Source: Eutreptiella sp. 'Long Island Sound 2002' (lineage: Eukaryota > Euglenozoa > Euglenophyceae > Eutreptiales > Eutreptiaceae). Taken from it: a stretch of DNA of 64,000 bases. Location of the stretch: NCBI GenBank assembly GCA_964036045.1, contig OZ038380.1, forward strand, positions 66,411,591 through 66,475,590, in the 5' to 3' direction. The notes under the pieces are model-generated. The model was not told where the DNA came from, ran no database searches, and saw only the letters and a program-made list of their open reading frames with translations. Numbering within the stretch: the stretch's first letter is position 1; every line of letters begins with the position of its first letter. This document shows, piece by piece, positions 22,479 through 33,289 of the stretch. The position numbers and the translations under genes are program-made.

Positions 22479-22850
22479 TTGACTTCTGATTTTGTTCCCT
22501 TTGTTGGGGAGGCTTGGTGGGCAAGTGTGCATCGTGTTCGCTCTTATTTGAATGGTGTTGTCGCTAAAATTCGACGGGCGAAAAGATTGTCGGAGTGGAA
22601 CCACGTCCCACACTTTCCATATTTTGTGACGCACTACGTGGATAGCATGCCCATTGCATCCATAGGAGGCATCCTTTGCGATGTCTTGTCTTGATCCTAA
22701 ATACGCCGGGTGTGTATACAAAGTTACGGTTACCATTGACAGCTTGGGCAACATCGTTTGGATTTGTCCGTTGGCCCCGGGGACATCGGCGGTTGTTCTC
22801 ATTTGCGATCGCGAGGGGCCCAAAAGGGTGAAGGGACATGGGGACCCCGG
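22479..22850 (+). pseudogene. DDE transposase fragment (IS5/Harbinger-like)
   Basis: Reads SYLNGVVAKIRRAKRLSEWN and HVPHFPYFVTHYVDSMPIAS, where YVDSMPI fits the first catalytic Asp of DDE_Tnp_4-type (Harbinger/IS5) nucleases. The frame shifts by one at about 22680-22690 and continues DPKYAGCVYKVTVTIDSLGN, IVWICPLAPGTSAVVLICDR, matching the KY-K-V-D-G-P-G-T/S block before the second Asp. The expected Asp after PGTS is not there (PGTSAVV). The frame then runs into the short 10-bp repeat block at 22855, so the C-terminal half with the last acidic residue is missing. A dead fragment. The family assignment is by motif only. Confidence 0.6.
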
Positions 22851-23010
22851 GGGCTTGTGTGGACCTATGGGGGCCTATGGGCACCTATGGGGTCCCATGG
22901 GGACCTATCAGGACCTATGGGGACCTATGGGGACCTATGGGGACCTCTGGGGGCCCAATGGCACCTATGGGGAACTATTAGGGCCTATGGGGACCTATGG
23001 GGTGGGGGGC
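22851..23010 (+). repeat. short block of the 10-bp repeat
   Basis: About 14 copies of the CTATGGGGAC-type unit, the same as 21607-22190. It directly truncates the DDE transposase fragment. Confidence 0.85.
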
Positions 23011-24789
23011 ATCAACTTTTTGCACACCCATTTTGACACCAACCCCCCCCCCGCCCCTTCCTCCAAGCATCAGATCTGTATGAGACATATCACACCTCTT
23101 GTTGTGTACACTGCAAAAACAACATGCCATATCAGACATCAGACATCGGATTTTATACACAATCCTGCAGCACAGTTTGTGCCATCGACCATGTGTTATT
23201 GCCCCTCAATGCGTTGTGGTGCCTCAGTGTACACCAATTTTCCTAACATTGCATGTCAAATTGATTAATGATTCTTGGTAATTTGTAATTTTTTGTGCCC
23301 CCCCAATTTTTCGTGCCCGCCCTTTTCCTCCTCCCACCTTTTTGGCTCCCTCTTTTTGTGTTGGCAAGTGGCTTGTGCTTCACCGCGACCTGTCGCCATG
23401 ATGCACTCCATAGTCCACCATCGCTTACGGCACTCCGCATTGCATTTGCGATTCACCTATCATGCATCATTTTTTTCTGCGGCAGTTCAACATTTTGGTA
23501 CTTGGCTTTTGCTTCACCGCGATCCCATTAATCATTACCAATTTTGTTGCTCTCCCAATCTTCGGATTCCTTAATATCTAGTGTGCCTTTCCACTTCATC
23601 AATATCCCGCTCTAAACGGTGCGAGTAAACCGCAGCGCAAAGGCACAATCAAACGTGTGCGGGTTTGCTCGGATGCACTGGATACGAGGGACAAGCCTGG
23701 AAGCGAGCCATGCATGCAAAGGTTTGCAGTGGATGAAAAATGGTCCATGGTTATGCGCAGGAGTGTAGCGAATATGGCGGGATAGTTTTGCTCATTTCGC
23801 TCCTTCTCTCGCCAATGAATGTTCTACGTGGTTTTTTCACATTCCCAATCCATGGCATCCTTAGTAATCGCTACTGCTATCCACTTCATCTAAGCCATGA
23901 AAGGTGATTTGTGTAGCGAGCCCCATAAAGACAATCACGGCTTTTGTTTGGAACCAGCAGGCTGCGTTGTACATTGAATACCTTTTCTTTCTTGCATGTC
24001 CACTTTGCAATAAGGGTATGGAAGGGGTGGGGTATTGTGGGATACGTAACCGATGTAGTAACTTTTCACCACATTCAGAGACAACAATTGTCTTATGGTC
24101 TTAAGGCTAGCAAAGTGACAAAGCAAAGTGCCTTCCCCACCAGCTCGGTCCCAATATTCGGTCTTGATTAGGCTAGTGTTGGGGTCCAAAGTGGAGCAAT
24201 GATGGTAAAAGGCAGCCTTGGAAAAATTTTCAATTTCATTTGTGCAGCCTAACCAACATGGCCAATGTGCCCCAACCAACTAGACACTCTCAGAGTATGG
24301 GCATCATGTCAAGGCGAGGGGGTTTTCGCTGGTCAATCCATGTAATTTTCTGCTTTTCCATCATGGAACCCTGTTCTTACATTATTTGAGCAAGCCTCAT
24401 CACTTTGCAGTTCGAACAGTGCAGAAGTTTGAACTCTGGTGTGAATATGTTGGCTTGAACCTGTCTTTGACTCCTTTGCCCATACTACATATGGCAGTGG
24501 TGCAATGGTCTCTTCTAAATATCATAGGTCCATCTTGTAAAACATATTCCCAGCTCAGGTAAGGCTTGCCTGTCGCCCTGAATAAACACGTGACAGTGGG
24601 GGACATCCCACTTTTCACCATGTTCAGAAATGAGCATGGTCAAACGTTCTTCTCAAAGAAATTGGTGGTTGAAGGCTAAACCACAATAGGGGCACTAGAC
24701 AGGGAACCTGGAAACTAGGGTTTCCCCCCCCATCTTTCCACTCAGCTTATTCAAAACGTGCACAGAGCCTGTTACAGGCACATGCCAAT
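23011..24789. other. AT-richer stretch, no supported gene
   Basis: No frame carries a recognisable domain, and the open frames are short. Composition is close to 50% AT with T-rich tracts. Short direct repeats are seen (for instance TTGTGCTTCACCGCGA near 23374 and TTTTGCTTCACCGCGA near 23505). Confidence 0.45.
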
Positions 24790-25548
24790 ATGTCTGCGTA
24801 CCGATGGGCGTCTTTTATCTTGAGTGCGTCCCCCAAGTCCTTTTTCCCTTTGATTGTGTTAGCTCAGAGCTCCGCTGCCAGACAGCCTCCAGAGGTATGG
24901 CAAGCCTTTAATAAATTGGTAATACCCCATTCCACACGGGAGTTTGTCAGGGACAGTTTGTGGCTGAAGTTGAAGGTAGGAGACATGCTAAAAGGATGGT
25001 TGCCACATCAGCGCATGTGTCCGCTATGCCAGGAGGTGGAGACAGTGCCACACACTTTATGTGGATGTAAGTTTTTGTGGTTGAGCATCGATACAATTTC
25101 AATTTTGGGTTGCTATGGTGACGTGCCACAACCACCGCATGCTGAACCGTTCCGTATGCCTTTGACACAGCACTCTGTAACACTGACAACGCCACAAGGG
25201 ATTTTGTTATGGTCAACCAGACATGCAAACTGGAGAGTGCGTTGTCAGCAGAGACACGCTACCACAGCGCCTATAGCACACAGATTTGTGATTGCATGGT
25301 GTGGTCTATTGCGCCCCTGGGCGTCTTTCTAGGGTTTGAGTGTCCAAAGGTCAGAATTGGGTAAGTTCATTGCAGTGCTACAGAAGTTCTTGACAGAAGA
25401 GAGCTGGATTTTTGCCCCCCTGGCACCGTCACGCCCTAGTTCCCCGACCCCCCAGCAGTTGAAGTCAAGACGCCGACAGTTGAGAAAAAGTGAAAAAGCG
25501 CAACACGCCGAGCTTTGGTGGAGAGATTGCAAGGGGGGGGCAGGGAGA
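24790..25548 (+). pseudogene. LINE-type reverse transcriptase C-terminal end
   Basis: The frame includes FVRDSLWLKLKVGDMLKGWL, HQRMCPLCQEVETVPHTLCG and CKFLW, a CxxC-HxxxC zinc finger typical of the region after the reverse transcriptase thumb in non-LTR retrotransposons (zf-RVT). A TAG at 25330 interrupts, but the same register continues (RSELGKFIAVLQKFLTEESW, then a basic stretch) to 25548. An eight-G run at 25533-25540 marks a frameshift into the RNase H frame. The catalytic YxDD part lies upstream of this fragment and is absent. This family has zinc finger before RNase H, the reverse of the 50-kb LINE. Confidence 0.65.
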
Positions 25549-26180
25549 TGATTTGGATCGATGGATCGTCGGACTGACCAGAGATGATAGGGGACTGGGT
25601 GGGGGGTTATGGGGTATTTTTTCCTGATCGACTGGAATGCAACGTGTTGGAGTTTGTGCCAGTGTCGGAATCACAAACCATAGGCAGGGCAGAACTCCTG
25701 GCAGTTTTGAAGGCCCTCTATGAGGTAACCATGTATAGAAAGACATGTGTCATGTGTGACTCGGAGTATGTCGTCAATGGGTGTAATGGATGGGCGCAGC
25801 GATGGCGCTCAAATAATTGGCACACGGCGACTGGGCCAGTGGCCCATTCAAATTTATGGAAGAGAATTTTAATACTTCTTGAGTCCTATGGGCCACATAT
25901 GTATCATTTGCCCTCACATGCGGGATTGACAGAAAATGAGCAGGTGGATGCACTGGCCAGCCAGGGTAGGCTTCGGAGTGCACTGTGGACTGCCAACAAA
26001 TTGTTGCTTGCTGTGTGTAGGGACGGGGAGAGAGAGGACCCGGAACAGGACCTACACATTGTGGGGGTCAGGGAGAGCACGCCGCCTCCACAGCCGGATG
26101 ATTTTATACCATGGACACCAGAGTCGGTCCTCAGTAGGGCGGACTCCACCGTGATCCTTTGTACACTGGAACAAACATGA
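25548..26180 (+). pseudogene. RNase H domain of the same LINE
   Basis: Starts MIWIDGSSD, with the first catalytic Asp in a DGS motif, then an in-frame TGA at 25575. Beyond it: GGYGVFF, IGRAELLAVLKALYE (catalytic Glu), VMCDSEYVVNG (Asp), RWRSNNWHTATGPVAHSNLW, and HLPSHAGLTENEQVDALAS (His and last Asp). All acidic residues of RNase HI are present, so the single TGA is the main lesion in this domain. It would remove the RNA strand during retrotransposition. Ends TGA at 26178. Confidence 0.8.
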
Positions 26181-28436
26181 CCCTCAGACAGGATATTTAT
26201 TAATTTGGACACACCATCACCGCAGCACTCACAGGATTTTACAGTTTTTGAGGTGCAGGGAACAGCATATGCATCAGGTGAATGCAGGCAGAGCAAAGTG
26301 TACATACAAGAGCACACAAGATGTACTTAGCCAATAACCAAATGACCACAAGGCATTGAGGCACCACAACAACTATGGACATTATGAATTTTCAGACCAT
26401 ATTGGTGGGTGTGGTACCTTGTTTGATGAAAACCACGGGATGCCAACTAGCTGCAAAGGCCAGGGTTAGGGTTAGGGTGCACAGGTCATCGTAAGCCCCC
26501 CCCCCCCCCCCCAACAAGGGAGTCTTCTGCCAACAGTTAGGTGGGGCTGGACTCTGCATCCTAACCAGGGTCAATGCCCTGTTGCAGCTGCACAGCATTG
26601 CTTGGGGAAGTGTGGGCAAAGATCCCAAGACCTCAGTTGTCCAAACATCTGCGGGGGTGCAAGAGCACAGGCACATGGGGTTTCATTTCACGCTCAAGGG
26701 CTACATCAGGTGCAATGTCCCTGACTGCATCCTCGTGCAGTGAGGGGGCCTTGTGAAGGGGGCACTGTGCTGTGGCTGGCGCATAAAGGACACCAAATGC
26801 AATCAAAAGAAGAGGCACAGCATGGAGACTGGGCAGGCACCCCTCTGTATGGCTATCCACCCAGACGGCGGCGGGAGGAGGGTAGCGGCATCATCTGGGC
26901 CTGTGCCTGAGATCATGAGGTAGCTGGACGACTTGTCACTCATCGGGTCCTCCTACAGCACACCACTCCGATTGACAGGCACGCCCATGAGAGGAGCGGT
27001 CCTCTGGGCACAAGACGCTGGCTGAAAGGGCCCCCTGGGGGAAGGGGGGGGTGTGGGAGAGCAGGGGGGGGGGATTCCCCCGTGGCGGCCCCGCCGTTGT
27101 GCCATGAGGACATGCCCTTGGCCTACAATCCATGTTTACAGCACTGTTGTATCCGACCTCACCCCCTCGTCGTTTCTTTCTCATTTTTCCAGACAAACGG
27201 TCTATTGGACAGTGGAACGGCTTTCACAAGCAGACGGAATGGCACTCCAAGTATCGCATGATGCGCTTTACCAACGGCGACCAGATCGGCTGCCCACGGC
27301 CACGGGAGTCAGGTGCTGGCTGGATGGCGCACTGCTGCATGTGTAGTGCGTGCAATGTACGTGTGCCCATGGTTATGTGTGTTGAGGCCAGCGATGTGCA
27401 CTAGCGGCGAGCTGCTCTTGCTGTCATTTGGCGTGACACACCAGCTTACCTCTGGTCACCAAAGGTCCCTGACCCTCAACCCCAAAACACTGTCCATCAG
27501 CCATTGCAAGTACCAGAAGTCCCGTGTGTGTCCCTGTGGGATGTGTGTCTGGGGTGACTCCAGCACTGAGCCTGTGCCCTGATGTTCTCGTGGGCATGTT
27601 AGCAGTGTTCCGTCCGGGGCACACAACAGCGGGTGGGGCAGGGTCTCCTTTGTCAAATGGGCACTCGACGTCGAGTCATCGGCTCCAGGGACACAGGGAC
27701 ACAGGCGCTACCCCTCTGGGGGAGGGCAGCGGTGCAGGAGATGGCCGTCACAGCAGTGCACAGTCGCCTCGTGTCATGGGTGCAGTATTGAGGCCGGGGG
27801 GCCGGGGGGGAGGCCGAGGGGCCCTCGTGACAGAGCCTCAGATGGACAGCGCAGTCCTGAAGGCGGGCGGGGGCCTGACAATGGACCGCAGAACGGCCCC
27901 GAGGAATTTTTTTTTGACACGGTGTGTTCCCTCGAGACACGCCTCAAAGTGACCCGTGCGTCACGGGAGTCTGTGTGACTCATGTGCGCGGGGTACCCGG
28001 ACTCCCCCTTCTGGGCCCTCCCGGGCTGGTCCGTCATGAGAGCCCCCTTGTGTGTGTGGGGGGGGAGTCCAGTACAACAGCCCGAACGAAACCCCCGACC
28101 CTCTCCTTGGTCTGGGCTGTGTGGCCACAGGGGGGCTGCCAGGCCGGGCCCTTGACGCCCCCCCCCCCCCCCAAGGGCGTTGCTTTAGTTTTCATTTCAG
28201 CAGGGGGGGAGGGGGGCTCCCCCCTGCACCCCCCCCCCCCTCCCCTAGACCCCCTCCCCCCCTCCCCCCTCTGCTCTAATTCACCTGAGAATCAGGGTCC
28301 TGGGAACCTTTTTTCGTTTGGGCCAATTTTTTCCTCCCGCGCCTTTGGCACACCTAAAGCAAGGTTCTTTGGTAATTATTGCCTGTGATTCACCACACTA
28401 GACTAAGTACGATGTGCCTGGTGTGGCCACAGAGTT
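26181..28436. other. no clear gene; one possible exon
   Basis: Mostly shadows in a G/C-run-rich stretch (C runs near 26500, 28160, 28230). A plausible exon follows a good acceptor, TTTCTCATTTTTCCAG, at about 27193: RSIGQWNGFHKQTEWHSKYR, MMRFTNGDQIGCPRPRES, ending at TAG 27402. The spacing of W, M-x-F-x-NGD and C recalls mannose-6-phosphate receptor homology (MRH) domains, but it is too short to assign. Confidence 0.35.
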
Positions 28437-29207
28437 TCAAAAAGCGCGGCGGGTCCGCAATTTGCATGGTAGGTGAAAGGATAAGGGTGTGAAGAGGTGG
28501 AAAACAACTGCTACTTCAGGTTCTGATTCAGCACCCTCTGAACCTGATTCCGAACCAGACACAAATGGTGTCCTCTCTGATGTGTCTGCCCCAAGCAGTG
28601 ACTCATCATCTAGCTTAAATTCTTTTGGTTCCTCTTCCAGTTCAAAAGGGGATGATATTGGTGAGTCCAGCTTAGGTGAATCAAACTCTGATTGATCTTT
28701 GGCAAAGAATTTGATAACAATGAGCATTCCTCCGTGTTTCCTTGTTGTGTTGCTTGGTGGTGTTTAGGTGAGGGCACAATGTATGGAGCCAAAAAGATGA
28801 GTTCATTACATGTCTTCAGACATTATGACAAATGTATATGCTGAATGGGTCAGTGTGGAGCATTTTTGCAATTCCTAGTGGATATGGTTCATTTCAGCAG
28901 GGGGGGGGGGGGCTCCCCCTAGACTCCCTCCCCCCCTCCCGTGGACCCCCCCCCTTCCCCCTCCGCTCAAGCAACGCCCCCCCCCCCCCCCCCCTGAAAT
29001 TGGCTGGGGAGTGCTGGATCATTGCTGCCAAAGATGCGGTGAGGAAATTTCGCTTGATGTGGCAGAGGGTAAAAATTTGGGTTTCAATGCCATGTATCTA
29101 TACTTGAAACACTTGGAATTTTGAGGAGAGTTCAATAATGGACAAACATGGGCATTTTTCCTGCAAGCCCAAAATATCTATCCCATCTCCGAGCAATGGT
29201 TAATAGA
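28437..29207. other. Ser/Asp-rich low-complexity ORFs and C-runs, no firm gene
   Basis: 28489-28695 (+) encodes GSDSAPSEPDSEPDTNG and an SSSSLNSFGSSSSSKGDD run. The opposite strand (28727-28437) is also open and acidic (FELEEEPKEFKLDDESLL). The coding strand cannot be decided. Further on is a run of about 17 C at 28977-28994 within a C-rich tract. Confidence 0.35.
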
Positions 29208-29280
29208 GGTCGCCAGTGTCCTAGTTGGTAGCACACTAGACCTGCACTTGAAAGTCCTGGGTTCAATTCCTCGGGTTGTC
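29208..29280 (+). tRNA. tRNA-like sequence, probably a pseudogene or SINE head
   Basis: A 73-nt span with an acceptor stem GGTCGCC/GGTTGTC (six of seven pairs counting G-T), D-stem GTGT/ACAC, an internal box A-like TGTCCTAGTTGG and a perfect box B GGTTCAATTCC. The T-stem has one mismatch. The anticodon stem does not pair well in any register; the best loop candidate reads CTGCACT (anticodon GCA). No CCA is encoded. Likely a decayed tRNA or a tRNA-derived SINE promoter. Confidence 0.5.
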
Positions 29281-29379
29281 AAGTATCTGCTGCTTGGCGA
29301 AAGGGTGGTGCTATTTTCTTCTTTTTTTGTTCCATCCTTCATCATGAAACTACTTTGCAAAGGCACAATTATGTAGCGA

Positions 29380-29470
29380 CTTCTGATTTTGTCTCCTTTG
29401 TTGGGGATACGGAGAACGCAGGGGTTATGTAGCAATTCCGCCCACTTGTGGGCCCCCGAGAAGGTAGGGT
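29380..29470 (+). repeat. dispersed element, copy 2
   Basis: GACTTCTGATTTTGTCTCCT, TTGTTGGGGA and GCAGGGGTTATGTAGCAATT match the 22312-22370 copy. It also contains GTGGGCCCCCGAGAAGGTAG, similar to the same copy. Non-coding. Confidence 0.6.
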
Positions 29471-30334
29471 TTAGGTAGGGGTGCTATGCCCTGAACCAAA
29501 AATACCACGTACCATGCCCCCCCCCCCCCACTGCCCGGGTGCATTATTTTAAAGACACCGGGGGTCTTCTGTGTAGCAAAAGATGGCTCGGGTCTAAGAG
29601 ACCAAGTCCAGAACACAACCCCCCCCCCCCCCCCCACCACCACACCACCCACTCCTTCCCCTACCTCCATAACACATTTTAGACACTAATACAACAGTAC
29701 AGATGGTAGAGGATACAGTCCCCATGGATAACACCATTACCCCATGGCGAAAGGTGGGACCAATAGACAGAAATAAGCGTAACCCGGACGGCACCTATGT
29801 CCATGGTCGAAGCCGGGGCAGTGTTCCCGACCCCATGTAAGAATGCGACTAGAAGCTAAATTTAGATTGCCCTGTATAACTATCTTGCATTGCACATGCA
29901 TGCACAGTTGAAGCAGATGTAGACCAAGGAAACCGATCCAAAAAGCAAGAAAGAAAGGAAGATGCAATCAGTCACTAGAAAATGCACATAAGAAAGAACT
30001 CAAAAGATTGAAGTTGCACAAGCAATGGATCTGAACGTGCTATATGGCCTGCCGATAACAATGGCACAATAAGAAAAAAGCAGAAAAGCACAACGAGCCA
30101 TACCGGTGAAAGTTTTCTAGACGTGGCAGCGCAAGGAATCAGCACAATTTGCAGCCTCGATTTCATAAAGAAAGGGCCCTGCTTGCGGGCAATTCTGCTG
30201 ATAAGCATCATCGAGTACAGGCCTAGCTTCGGGGCAATTTTGCGAATGAGCATTATCATTTGCAGGGGGGTCCTTAAGGGACGAGATTTTTTTTTTTTGG
30301 CTAAGGACAGCCCTTAAGGACCGCCCCAAGGGAC
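29471..30334. other. no gene seen
   Basis: Contains C runs (29518-29529, 29619-29635) and a T run at 30289. No coding motif on either strand. Confidence 0.45.
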
Positions 30335-30590
30335 CACCAACCGCTAACCGCCAACTCCCATCAACTGCCAACCGCCACCAACCGCCAACCACCAACCGCC
30401 ACCAACCGCCAGCCACCAACCGCCGCCAACCGCCAGCGGCGACCAACTGCCAGCTGCCAACCACTGCCAACCGCCAGCCACCAACCGCCGCCAACCACCA
30501 CCAACCGCCAACAACCGCCAGTTGCCAACTGCCAACCGCCAACCGCCGCCAACCCCCAACCGCCAACTGCCACCAATGTAATTTGACCGT
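30335..30590. repeat. CCAACCGCCA-type simple repeat
   Basis: Irregular tandem run of CCAACCGCCA, CCAACTGCCA and CCACCAACCG (7- and 10-bp periods). The minus strand is open in several frames (GGWRLAVGGGW repeats) only because of the repeat. Confidence 0.9.
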
Positions 30591-31257
30591 TCTCTGTTGC
30601 TCCAGTCACGGGATCAACTTCTCGATCCTCGATCGTTTGTGTTTTTTAGTCTTTTTTTCAGACGATTGCTTCTTCCCTTTATGGCCTGATGAACTATCTG
30701 ACTCACCTGATGAAACACTCCTAGACCTAGATCTCATCTAGTGTTTGTGCTTCTTGTTTGTACTCTCTCTCACTATTTCCAATACTGGCACTGGACTTCA
30801 AAATGTGTGTCGAGGTACCCACGGAGTCCACGGTTGTTTATGTGCCTTTTTCCAATTTATTCTCCAGCCTAACCAGTTTACAAATGTTAGTACAGTACTT
30901 CTATAAATTTCTTCCCCTCTTCTGCCACCCCCAAAAAGGTGAACGACTTCGGTGCCTTCACGACGTCATCGCCTATCGAGCACAAATGTTTTCCCGATAT
31001 GGGATGCAAAGCCGTGCCCGGTATTCGGGCGGAAATCGGTGTCTTCGAGGGGGGTCATCATATGCTTGCCAGCCTACAAGTATATTGATCGAAAACTTCG
31101 ACGGGTCTGGTACGCTGCTTCTGACAGAAGTTGGCGTGGTGGTGGTCGGCTACGTTGTGTCTATCTGATCTGAACGGTTTGTGTCTTGTTTTACTGTTGG
31201 GGGGGTTTCGAAAACTTTTTGAAGCACCTTTGTCATGCCTTCAGTTTTTTCAATTGA
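30591..31257. other. no firm gene
   Basis: A 136-codon plus-strand frame (30758-31168) has no recognisable domain and a weak start. It may be a leftover of the LINE 3' side, but no motif proves this. Confidence 0.4.
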
Positions 31258-33277
31258 TTAGAATTTACCCCATTGAGCATGCAAATCTGAGTGCGGTAGC
31301 CCCGAGATCCGTATCCCATGGGTATATAAATGCACGTGCATATTTCTAGCTTGTTGTACCATATGTTCAGCTGGTTGGTTGTTTATCCATACCAGAAACT
31401 TCTGCATGACATCCATCGATGTTGGAGTGCCCGTGTGTGAGGCTAGGATGGGAGTAGCTCCTGATACGGTATCTCCTTTAACTTGCGCTGGATCGTTTGG
31501 GTTTGTGAGCTTTGAAGGGGATTCTGGCAAAAAGTTTAATAAATTGATACTAGTGTCTATTCGTGATTCCTTCTTGTCCAAAGCAGATAGGATCGGGGTC
31601 ATGTCTTTGATTTTGCCAATGATGGCCAAAAAGGCCGCCAAAAGTGGCAACAAATCGAAATAATGCTTGTGATGAGGGGGATGGGAGTGATATAGGCGGG
31701 AAGATGTTTGTCCACAAATTGGGGTACCGCATCTGAAGGAGGCCCTTTCCATTCTCGCGCCTTGTGCATAAGAGTGATCAACTGAGGCATGGCTACAGCA
31801 AAATTGACCACTGTGTCGTCTTTCTTCGAGTCTAACGTAGTTTGTACCTTGTTCTTCCATTTTTGAATTTCTGTAGACATGTTTTCAGCTTGCTGACAAT
31901 GTGATTGCACTTGTCCTTTAAGATCTTGATTTTCGCTTTGCACACTGTCAATTTCTGCGCGCGAGACCATGTCCTCTGTATGTTGTGATGCCATGAGAGT
32001 TTTTTGTGCCAGATAGAAATCCGAGTATGGTTCAATAGAATGAGACAAGTTGACATTTCCAGATGGAGCAGAGAGCAAGTCAATTTGATCACAAAGTAGA
32101 GGTTGTGCATTTTCCGGTATCATGAGAGCATACATGGGTGCAGTGACCCAGGGGACCAGATTTTTCCCATTGACACAGTCCAAGTCATCGGCAGCGTACA
32201 TAAGCAAAATTGAATTCATGATGCATTCCCTCGCGTGCTCTGACGTGATGGGAGGATATTGTCTTTTCTCCTTATGAAGTGTGTGTAGATATGGCAATGC
32301 TATATGGTCTGATACCCATGCCAAAACATGTAGACTCACTTGGTGATGATCCTCGGCTGTCAAGGTCGATGACGTTTTTGCGGGAAGCAGTTTGGGCAGA
32401 GCAGCAATATATTCCAATACTTGTTTATGCCCTTGTTTTTGCCATTCTTGCCACGCTCTTGGTTGCTGCTATGGGAGGTATTCTTTGATTGGTTCAAATC
32501 GGTGATCCCCGACTGCATTTGAGGTGACTTTGCTCATGTCTCCTTCCGACGGCTTTAAAGGTTTGAGAAGAAGCATTTTAACATCCCGGTTCGATATCAC
32601 GCGATACGCAGCGTCCCATTGATGCACGAGTCGCCGAATATCCACTGGTTGTTGCTGTACATTGTACAAAAAAGTAGGCGATCTCGCCAATGCCAAAAGA
32701 AGGTGGTCTAGAGTGATCTTTCCAGAATCAGTCTAGATGTCCGTGAGCTGTGAGAAGCAAACCATATGGAGAGTGAACCTTCGATATGCCCACGATGTGT
32801 ACAAGTTCCCCTTTCGCAGTGAGCCAGTGCAGTGCGGCGCATAAATGTTTTGCCGATCGCCCAAAAGCCGCAGGTATTGCCATCTGTGCTTCTGTGACGA
32901 CCGATGCAGGTAATTCGTTTTGAAGTGGTGCGAAATTTTTTGCATGATGCGGCTCTTCAGAAGTTTGAAGAGAACTAAAGAAATATGGCGAAAGGTTTTG
33001 CATGATGCGGCTCTTCGGAAGTTTGAAGAGAACTAAAGAAATATGTAGCAAACAAATGTTGTACCATGAGCTGCAAAGCGAAAGTCCCAGAAATCTTCCG
33101 GATCAGAGCCAAAAAAAATGCCCGGAAAGCTAGGCCATGGTTCAAATGATAAGGGGTGTCCTTAACAAAAAAAAAAGTGTTCCGGTACGAGTTATCCCAA
33201 AAAAGCCCGCGGGCACTCCATGTGCTCAACAACAGTCCACATCGCAGTCTTACCCAACAGACACAACACCCACCCAA
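31258..33277 (-). pseudogene. LINE ORF1-like protein, broken (copy 1)
   Basis: Four minus-strand frames in order: 33277-32975 (KDTPYHLNHGLAFRAFFLAL), 33051-32728 (LHWLTAKGELVHIVGISKVH), 32696-32469 (ARSPTFLYNVQQQPVDIRRL) and 32417-31258. The last has a coiled-coil stretch, RAEIDSVQSENQDLKGQVQS, and ends VMQKFLVWINNQPA, SGLPHSDLHAQWGKF. Each piece aligns with the ORF1 of the 49.6-57.9 kb LINE: WLT-x-x-GEL; a block ending HRFEPI versus HYWKLVTDPI; VMNGLLTWLN...PHQSLRRQWEDL. ORF1 of such LINEs usually binds the RNA. Frame breaks near 33050, 32710 and 32450 and at 31860-31600. No ORF2 follows on this strand, so the copy is truncated. Confidence 0.65.
32938..33055. repeat. ~58-bp tandem duplication
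   Basis: TTGCATGATGCGGCTCTTC followed by AGAAGTTTGAAGAGAACTAA occurs twice in direct succession (about 32938 and 32995). It lies inside the ORF1 remnant and causes a repeated SSLQTSEEPHHAK segment. Confidence 0.85.
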
Positions 33278-33289
33278 TATTTACCAGTG

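Noticed and set aside
26463-26479. Telomere-like GGGTTAGGGTTAGGG
   Set aside because: Only about two and a half units, inside unique sequence; too short for a telomere relic.
30344-30566. Gly/Trp/Val repeat protein on the minus strand
   Set aside because: Translation of the CCAACCGCC simple repeat; open in several frames.
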